Shown here one piece after another: positions 56,584-64,000 of a stretch of 64,000 bases of DNA. A program made the position numbers and the translations under genes. Where the stretch lies: NCBI GenBank assembly GCA_003290165.1, contig QNQO01000529.1, positions 434,001 to 498,000 on the forward strand. The letters are read 5' to 3'. Below the pieces are notes generated by a model. The model had not been told where the DNA came from. It saw only the letters and a list, made by a program, of their open reading frames with translations, and searched no databases. Origin of the DNA: Berberis thunbergii. Taxonomy: Eukaryota; Streptophyta; Magnoliopsida; Ranunculales; Berberidaceae. The number at the start of each line of letters is the position of its first letter. Positions within the stretch are counted from its first letter, which is position 1.

Positions 56584-59500
56584 ATGGCAAGAAGGAACTC
56601 ACTGATGATACTCAGGAGGGGTTCGTCTCTCCTCTCTGATCCTCCCACTAACCTCTCTTCCGCACTCTCAAACCCTTGTTCTTTTTTCCACAATTTCTCC
56701 ACCAAAACCCTAACGCCAACTCACACACACTCTCCTCCTCCTCCTCTATGTCCATTCGATTCACAATCAAAATCTCCACTCTTTTTCTTCCCTTCCCGAT
56801 GCTTCTCATCGTCCTCAACTGGTAAGTAATTGTCATTGGTTTTCCCCATTTTTTAGTTCCGTTAACATAAACCTAAACCTAAACCAAACCTGCCATTTCA
56901 CTATCATGACGGTTTTTAATCTAATTCTTTCAGGTCCTTCCAACATCGTTGCAATTAAGTCCGAACAAGATTTCAACACTTCACTCAGCAAGGCCAAAGG
57001 TACAATTCCTTTATTTTTTTTCTTTCTTTCTGTGTTTTTGTTCCTTTATATTATGATACTCTTACATCATTCTACATTTGGGAATTTTCATGTGCTAGAT
57101 GATTCATTACCTGCGATTTTCTACTTCACCGCGACTTGGTGTGGCCCATGTAATATCAAACCAGTCTTTTCTTTATTATTATTATTATTGTTGTTGTTGT
57201 TGTTGTTATGTTTTATTTTTTAAAAGTATTTTATTATTTATTTTTAGTTTATTTAATGTGTTGATGATCTTTGTGTAATAGGTAAAGTGATATCTCCAGT
57301 CATTGAAGAGCTCAGCAAGATATACCCTAATGTTAACACTTATAAGATTGATATTGATCAAGTAAGTAAAGATGGGATGTATGGTTTCATTTCAGTTTTT
57401 TGTGTTAGTTTCAAGCGGCCAGTACTAGATGTGATGGTCAAAATTATTACTAAGGGTTATGGTCAGCAAGATAATAGAAAAGAATTTTAATCAAGTGTAG
57501 TGGTGGCACTCTCAATAAAATTTTCACTAACCACTTACAAATAGCTTTCTTGTTTGAATACCATCCTACACAAACATGAACCTCTCCAAAGATACATCTT
57601 TGAGCTACCCCCGAGTTTGACCACAGTTCTAAACTACTGCTTTGATTTTGAATACAAGATAGCCTCCATGAAAACTACGATAAGTAAAGATGTGGTCGTT
57701 ATGCTCATTAATAGGACCCAATGAATGTGGTTAGAAATTTGACAGGCAACACTAAACAAATACTTTTTTTTTATCCATCTTCTCCACTTACAATCAAAAT
57801 CTATCCTTTCAAACATATAAAGGATTTCTAATAAGCATTTGTTAATCGTTTCTAGAAATCCAATGAATACTGCAGGTATTCCTTTAGGGTGCGTTTATTT
57901 TTATTTCTGTAATGCAAAATCATAAAAGTAGTAGAGATAGGAAAGTAAGTGAGAAAAAAATTTCAACCTATGATATTAAAAATATATATGTTTTCGAGTT
58001 TTCCATGGGAAAATATTCTTAGTCCCCCTAGAAAGTTATTTTCCATGATTTTGAGTTACAACAGGATGGAAGGTCACAAATTCCATGCTGACTCCATTCT
58101 TTCTTTCGTCCCTTCCACTATCTATGTTTTCACTATTTATTTTTGGGTGTTTCATGGAAAAAAAAAATTTACCCCCAAAATTGAGTTTTGTGGCATTTTA
58201 TTTTTTCTTGGAAAGAAAAAAATTTCGCCTGTGAAAAGTTTTCCCATTTGAAGTAGGAAAGCTTTGTTTAGGCTCTTCTTTGGAAAACTTTTCCAAGTTC
58301 GATCTTTCACTCACCCACGACTCTCTCCTCGACTCAAAATCCTCGAGAGACTTAACGTTTGAATATTTAAAGCCTCGCTGAACAATTTCTCTCTTCTTCT
58401 CAACAATTCCTCCAACCTCCACAAGATAGAAATGTTCTCTAATGAATTTTTTTCCTTGTGAAATCAAACAATGAAATTTTTTTTGTATGTTTGTTTTTAG
58501 GGGTGGCACAGGACGAGATAGATCTTATCCAGACCTCGCCCATTCCAAACGGGTTCGGGACTGGACGGGATGAGATGAACATGTACTAAATGATTCTCCA
58601 ATGAAGAATAACAAATTTTTTATTTATTTCACATTGCTCACACACAAATAATGCCTAATTTATGTACATATAACTTTTATCATAATAATATTAAATATAA
58701 AATTTATAGTCTAATGAACTTACAGTTTTTTAAATGTTAAACATTTTCTGTGTGATACAAGAATAATTGTCATATAACCAATCTAAAATGTGAAAAATCA
58801 TAAATTTTCATAGGTTCTATTTGACCTAAAATATTCAAACTAAAGTTTCTATTTAAACAAAGAGTATAATATCAAGTATTCAAGTTTTCAAACAATAGAT
58901 GTTTTGATTTAATTGCAACACATCCTAAACTTTCATTTAGAAGAGTAGTTTGCAACACATCCCATCCCATCCCGATCAAAATCTCCATCTCGATCTCATC
59001 TCACTCTAGATCAGAATGGGATAGGATTGGGATGGTTTTGATCAATTCCAAAATGACTTGAAAAAATTGGGACGAGATCAGGATGGGATGCCCACCCCTA
59101 TTTGTTTTTCCATGAACTTTTTTTTCCAAAGAATTTTTTTTTCTTTGAAAACTTTTTCAAAATCAAACACACCAAGAGTTGTTTTTTTTTTTTTTTTTTT
59201 CAAGTCAATGATGTCTTTACAGTTCTAGAGTTTCATAAGTCAAGCATCTCATTTTGAATTGTGCCAATCCAAAATATGCCTCTTAGGGCAAGGTGATAAG
59301 ATGATTTGCAAGCCCTACCTTAACCGAGAAGAGAATCCTTTAGCAAAGAATTTGTCAAAATGGTTCAAGAAAGTGATGGGCCTGAAGTCTGAGATGTCCA
59401 TAACACTATTATTCTTTGGAAGTAATGGTATATTAGGTGTGTTAACTCTCCGACTCATTGATAAACAAAATGGCTTTGGCTATTGGGACGACACAACTCA

Positions 59501-62077
59501 GCACAAGAAATGGAAATTCAAATTTAGGAGAAACTTTGCAAGATGGAGGCGTTATCTCAAATCTGGAGCTACTGGAGACGTTTTGACTAATAAGGAGATG
59601 GGTGATCGATGAAAACATGTGTGGGATTTTTGGAAGAATGGAAACTGGGATTACTTATAAATGGGATATGTGGTTAGTCAATACGTTTATATGGTTTTAG
59701 ATTTGGGGTTCATTAGTCATTCTTGAATTCTATTTTGAATTCATTACATTCGTGGAGATGACAAGAGGAAGTTCTTGTGGTTCATAACACTCTGAATTTC
59801 CCAATACCAGTTCTGATAGTTTTAAAACAAATAACTAGTTCTGATAGTTCTTGCGGTTCATAACACTCTGAATTTCCCAATACTAGTTCTGATAGTTTTA
59901 ACTACGGAAGTAATAAACAAATAACTAGAAACTTGAATTGATAAAGTTTATGCAATTTGAACTTCAAGAAACTGGCCACAAACTTGATTTCTAACATTTT
60001 AAAGCAAAACAAAGCAAAAACCTAATAAAACCCTCAAACTTGTTGGACTCCTACTTGGGCCTCCATTGGATTGACCCAATTATTGAGTAATTAAAACAAA
60101 TAAATAATACTAATATATCATCATTCCCCCTACTTCAAAAAGCTCGTCCTCGAGCTTAGCCTTTTCAGCCAAGCCATCGGCGATCAAGAAAATATGCTCA
60201 TGCTGGTGTCATCATGGATTCATGAGTAGGGGAAGCATCAATAACCAACCGGGGTTTCATGGCCTCATGACACGACAATTCGTGGATACCTTCAGGTTCT
60301 TGACGAGCCAAGACAATAGTCAATGCCAAAAATCTCTTGGATGCAGAGAGAGAACATGACAGACTCCGTAGAGATGAAAATAGACTCGAGAGAAAATGTT
60401 GGAATAACAAACTAGCTGGGTAGCAACAATGAATTCAAGTAGAGATCATGCAGAGAGTGAATAAGATGGCGACAAAGGAGATACAGAAGATGGAACAATT
60501 GATTACAAGGCTCTTGACAACACACAAGGAGACCAACAAGCACCCACTAGGGGTACTCATTAGCCTCCCAGTGCTCACTTTAAAAGAAGTTTCTTAAATT
60601 ACTCCTTGTCCAAAGATTACTCTCCAAGGCAAAAGCAAAACTCACTACTGCACTTATGACTTAACCGATAATTTATCTTATCTGCTTCACCCTGTTCCTC
60701 CAGTCACCCCAAATAAAGCATTTCAATGCTTCAATAGTTTTTCTCGTCGGTTCACTGTCCCTCCAACATTGATTGATCCCTTCTTCTCCTCCATCTTTGT
60801 GTTCGTATTCAAGGTTTTTGTTCAAGGTCTCTCCTCCTTTTTCAGAGCACTGGCAGAAGCTTTTCCGTCAAAAGAAAGACATGTCAAAGTTATGTTTTAA
60901 GGTGCAGACTGATAGAGAGAGAGTGTGAGACATAAGAAGAAAGGTTTTGATTCTTGCAATGCACTATGGAATCTCTATGCTTGCTTCCTGGTTTTTATCA
61001 ATTAGTTTAGCAAACTCCCTTCGAAAATCACACTTTAAATTCACTCTAGGTTAGTTTTTAGTGTTGTTGAGATGTTGGGTGAGATTTGTTTAATTTGTGT
61101 TACAAATCATACTTTGAGCGAGCTTTGAAAGAGGTAGAATTAGGTCAAAATTGGATAGTGTAGACCCAGATCTGAAGAAATCTTTTTATGTTCGGAGCTC
61201 CCAAGGTTAGGTCCATGAATGTGGTAGAGTCGAGATGCGACCTGTTCTTGGATCGGCGGGAAACAAGGCAGTGAGCTCTCTAGTTACTTGGAAACCAGGT
61301 TCGAAGCCTTCACAAGGGAGGAGGAAGCAGGACAGCGGAGGAGAAGAAGAAGAGTTCTCCTTCACAATTGCATCATGTGAAAAATGTGCATTACATTTTG
61401 CGGAAAGTGGACCTTTTGTTTCATTTATCACTTGATGCGTCTTGTTCATTGGATGCTTTGACGGAGTCTTTGTATAGTAGAGGGTCGACAGGGAGGCTTA
61501 CGCGGTCGTTTAGTACCAGTAGTGTTAGGCAGAGGAAGCAATGTGTTCCCAAGCTGGAGAAGGTTGGTTCAGATAGTGATTCGGTGCGTTTTGCAGGCCA
61601 AGGAGCGGTGCAGTTGGGTTACACCGAATACTAGTAAATTTTTGTTTGTTTGGTTCAGAGTGATTAGTTGTGTTAGTAGTTTTGATTTCCACATATTTAC
61701 GCAGATTGCCATATGTTTGTTGGTTGTTTATGTATTTGTTGCAAAAAAAAAAAAAAAACCCACAAATTCTCAAAAACAAAAACTGAAACAAAAGCAACTA
61801 ATTCTTCTCCAAAATAGCACACTACGACTTAGCAAAGCCACTGCGCTTTTGAATTTGTGAATTATGACTTTCTTTCAAAATTTTCTCAACGTGTTGCCTT
61901 TTACTATTTCAGATATGGATCTGAATTTGTAAATGATTGTACATGTTTCTGTTTTGTAAATGATTGTACATGTTTTCTTCATTGCAATTGAAAATTTTGT
62001 TCTAAGTTATAATTAAAATATTGGTTTTGCAGGAGGATCTGCAAAAAACATTAAGCCTTCTGAAGATTTATTCTGTG
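56584..62077 (+). CDS. TRXO: Thioredoxin o, mitochondrial; exons 1-5, 3' end not found
   Basis: Exons are 56584-56821, 56934-56999, 57099-57149, 57282-57361 and 62033-62077; phases agree at every junction. Residues 1 to about 80 are an Arg/Ser-rich mitochondrial presequence (MARRNSLMILRRGSSLL, then many Ser). GPSNIVAIKSEQDFN leads into the thioredoxin fold: LPAIFYFTATWCGPC with the redox pair split between exons 3 and 4, VISPVIEELSKIYP, TYKIDIDQ, then EDLQKTLSLLKIYSV on exon 5. The next residues should be the cis-Pro strand (PTL-type) and the last helix, which I did not find up to 64000. TRXO reduces disulphides in mitochondrial (sometimes nuclear) targets using NADPH via the mitochondrial reductase. 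Intron 4 is 4.67 kb and full of insertions. The frame is clean, so it is probably functional if the last exon lies downstream. Confidence 0.88.
58498..59100. mobile_element. hAT element (TAGGGGTGG ends) in TRXO intron 4
   Basis: The 603-bp element starts TAGGGGTGGCA and ends TGCCCACCCCTA. A perfect 8-bp duplication, TTTGTTTT, flanks it (58490-58497 and 59101-59108). GGGATGGGATG-like motifs and complements occur near both ends. No coding capacity. Confidence 0.88.
59259..59612 (+). other. Open frame in TRXO intron 4, unrecognised
   Basis: A 117-residue plus-strand frame is basic and aromatic in its second half (FGYWDDTTQHKKWKFKF, then FRRNFARWRRYLKS). It resembles a protein exon by composition, but I do not recognise a family. 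It lies in the large intron and has no clear splice sites. Confidence 0.3.
60125..60420 (-). other. Possible retroelement 3' fragment
   Basis: On the minus strand a frame contains AEKAKLEDELFEVGG, followed by a purine-rich stretch (AAGTAGGGGGAA) and TGATGATA. This is the kind of arrangement seen where the pol region of a Ty3/gypsy-type element meets its LTR. No LTR pair or other pol domain was found, so this is tentative. Confidence 0.25.
61188..61634 (+). pseudogene. DNA-3-methyladenine glycosylase I (TAG) N-terminal fragment
   Basis: Blocks of the plant TAG family occur in order, but in shifting frames: FGAPKVRSMNVVES, then RPVLGSAGNKAVSSL, then SLDASCSLDAL-ESLYSRGSTGRLTRS, then RCSWVTPNT. 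The last normally opens the glycosylase domain and is followed by an intron; here a GTAAAT lies just after it. At least three frameshifts exist. The catalytic domain is absent. The parent enzyme removes alkylated adenine from DNA. It sits, same strand, inside TRXO intron 4. Confidence 0.8.
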
Positions 62078-64000
62078 GTAACACAACTCAACCAGCTTAT
62101 TTTCCATCTAACAGCATAGAACCTTTAATCTATTAGTTTAGGTCATGATGGCCCTATAGTTATTGTCATCCTATGTTTTTGTTCCATATCAAAACATTAG
62201 TGTAAAAAATGCAAATATGAGGGTATGTTTGCTCAGTGTGCACATTGGTTGGGAAATAATCAGTTTCTTGGTAATGCAATTTATCTTTGTTGTGCTATTC
62301 TCTAAACGCAAAAGGAAGGGTTTTCAAGAAAAATTCTCTAAACGCACATTGGTTTTCAAGAACACAAATGTGTAGATGATCTCCACCCTCATGGTCTTTT
62401 ACAAAAATGTGGAAAATGTTTTCTTAGGGTGGAAGCAAAAATGTTTTCCTAAAACATATGATCGTCTTCAACCACAAATGGAGAAGCCTTACCCTCTTTT
62501 CCTCCCATCTCTTCTCTTCTTTTGAAGTTCCTATAAAAAAATTACTTTTGAACAAACAAAGTTTAAGTAAATAAAGGGTTAATATTTTTCGATAGATAAA
62601 TGGGTGGTTCAAGAGTGTGTCAAATATCAGTTGGGAATCTGAAAGATATCTGGACCATGCTCCAGCAAATTCAAGGTCCCTATCACATGTGTCCTAATTA
62701 TCCTCATGTGTCCTCTCCCCTTCCCCTCCCCTTTCCAAGATTTGTCCCTATCACACCTTTCGATACCACCTGACCCTAAATTTCTCAGCAAAAAACTTCT
62801 TTGCCCCTTGTTTTCAACCTTGGCACTATCCCACCAAAAACTAATTTCCACAATCACCATTTTGAATTGCCCATGAATACTCTTCTTAATCCTTATTCCT
62901 TTCTGGAACCCCACAATATCCTGCTGCTACACATCCATTTGCAAGGATTGTGATTTTGTTTTTCCAGTTAATTTCGGTTTTCTGATTTTACTTTGAGAAA
63001 TATTTTGGTGTGTAAAGAAAAAACGTAAAAATTTCGAGGATACATGAAATATATAATGAATTTCGAGGGTATATTAAATATGTGAAAAAAATAATATGCT
63101 AAGTAAATAAATGTACTAAACACATTAAATGAAACCACAATACTTATAACTAGAAAATCAAGGAGTAGTTTAAAAAATCAATATATAAGTAGAGAAGTGA
63201 TAATTAGGAAATTAGGGGGTTGTTTAAAAAATCATTAAATAATTAGAATAAATGATAATTAGAAGAAAAAACTCAAAAAAATTTCAAAAAAATTTAAATT
63301 TTAGTAGCTAGTTTTTGTATATTTACGAAATTTTTTGAAATTTACAAAAAACCTAAAAATGCAATTTTTCTTTCATCCTTTTTCTTTTCGTAATTTAAAA
63401 AAAGCGAAATTTCGTATAATTTTGCGAAATCACAATCCTTGCCCATTTGTACCATAGTGATTGGCTCTTCTGGCTGCAACACTGTCCCTAACTGGTCGAA
63501 CTCTACCGTTGCAACAGGAAACCCAAGATAGAAAATGGTTGTTCTTGTTAAGTCCCACCTCATTGGTTTGTTGGTTGAGTAACCACCATATCCAATGTTT
63601 TTTTATCTCATTGCACCTCCCTAACCATCTCATTGTTACTCCCGCTCGTACTCTAAACTTTGTCATCTCCACCTCCCATATTGTTGCTAATTTTGTTTCC
63701 TTCACTGTACCTTGGTATGACTCCGAAGTTTCGTTGTTGAAAAATTTGTGTTTACCCCTCTAATTGGGGATTTCAATCGCACCTCATGCTTATGATTGTC
63801 TCCACTGTTGCTTGACCCTCCTTTGTCAATACCACTAACTTGGGCAAGCTGTCTAAGAGCAAGTTAGAACCTGCGCCACTGCGTAGACTATATAGTATGC
63901 ATACTGCTTCTACTCTCCATCTACTTTGATTTCCAAACGATGATACACCATTGTCATTGTATCTCTGCTCTATTAGAATGGACTTCATAGAGTTGCCCCA
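62078..64000. other. TRXO intron 5 or 3' flank; nothing recognised
   Basis: No thioredoxin C-terminal exon was found. Minus-strand frames at 62627-62914 and 63342-63705 and a plus-strand frame at 63461-63763 overlap or lack motifs. AT-rich throughout, with repetitive AAATTT-type stretches near 63000-63420. Confidence 0.35.

Noticed and set aside
62627..63705. Minus-strand frames near the window end
   Set aside because: They overlap each other and plus-strand frames, have no recognised motifs and no clear splice sites.

Overview
This is a window of plant nuclear DNA, most likely from a eudicot. Genes are sparse, split by GT-AG introns and separated by AT-rich DNA full of transposons. The recognisable proteins are plant families: an Agenet/ENT protein, a class I LOB-domain (LBD) factor, an At4g19950-type membrane protein and mitochondrial thioredoxin o. 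I cannot name the species.

Layout. 0-2.5 kb holds several short palindromic, MULE-like miniature elements that share a CTCGAG-type core. 2.6-4.7 kb is an intact Agenet+ENT gene on the plus strand. 5.1-9.0 kb is a tandem duplication of about 790 bp; its first copy is split by a hAT element with a perfect 8-bp target-site duplication (TSD), and that hAT contains a nested PIF/Harbinger-like element. 10.5-12.8 kb is an LBD4-like gene on the minus strand. 14.9-15.7 kb is a fold-back element with internally repeated arms. 17.4-18.4 kb is a single-exon membrane-protein gene broken by one base. 19.2-24.5 kb and 31.6-36.1 kb are two direct copies of a decayed gene for the exosome subunit RRP40. Between them lie a cytochrome P450 fragment and a 3.9-kb element carrying exons of an IQD gene and of glutamate decarboxylase. 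The second RRP40 copy runs into a 4.57-kb Ac-type hAT element. A second, inverted hAT copy lies at 45.1-49.6 kb; between the two are a pogo/Emigrant-like element, a second fold-back element and small MITEs. 53-55.9 kb is an RTE-type LINE whose only interruption is one in-frame stop. 56.6 kb to the end is a thioredoxin o gene with a 4.7-kb intron containing a hAT MITE, a decayed DNA-3-methyladenine glycosylase I fragment and other debris; its last exon(s) lie outside the identified part.

The genes do not form a pathway. Four loci look like real host genes: Agenet-ENT, LBD4-like, the membrane protein (frameshifted as given) and TRXO. The rest is duplication and transposition history. The most informative signals are: (1) a gene-carrying element with two unrelated calmodulin-binding gene fragments; (2) hAT flanks showing that two inverted copies exchanged ends; (3) the two RRP40 copies acting as filled and empty sites for each other's insertions; (4) a recurring design of long inverted-repeat elements with repeated motifs inside the arms. 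All calls come from reading the sequence; no database search was run.
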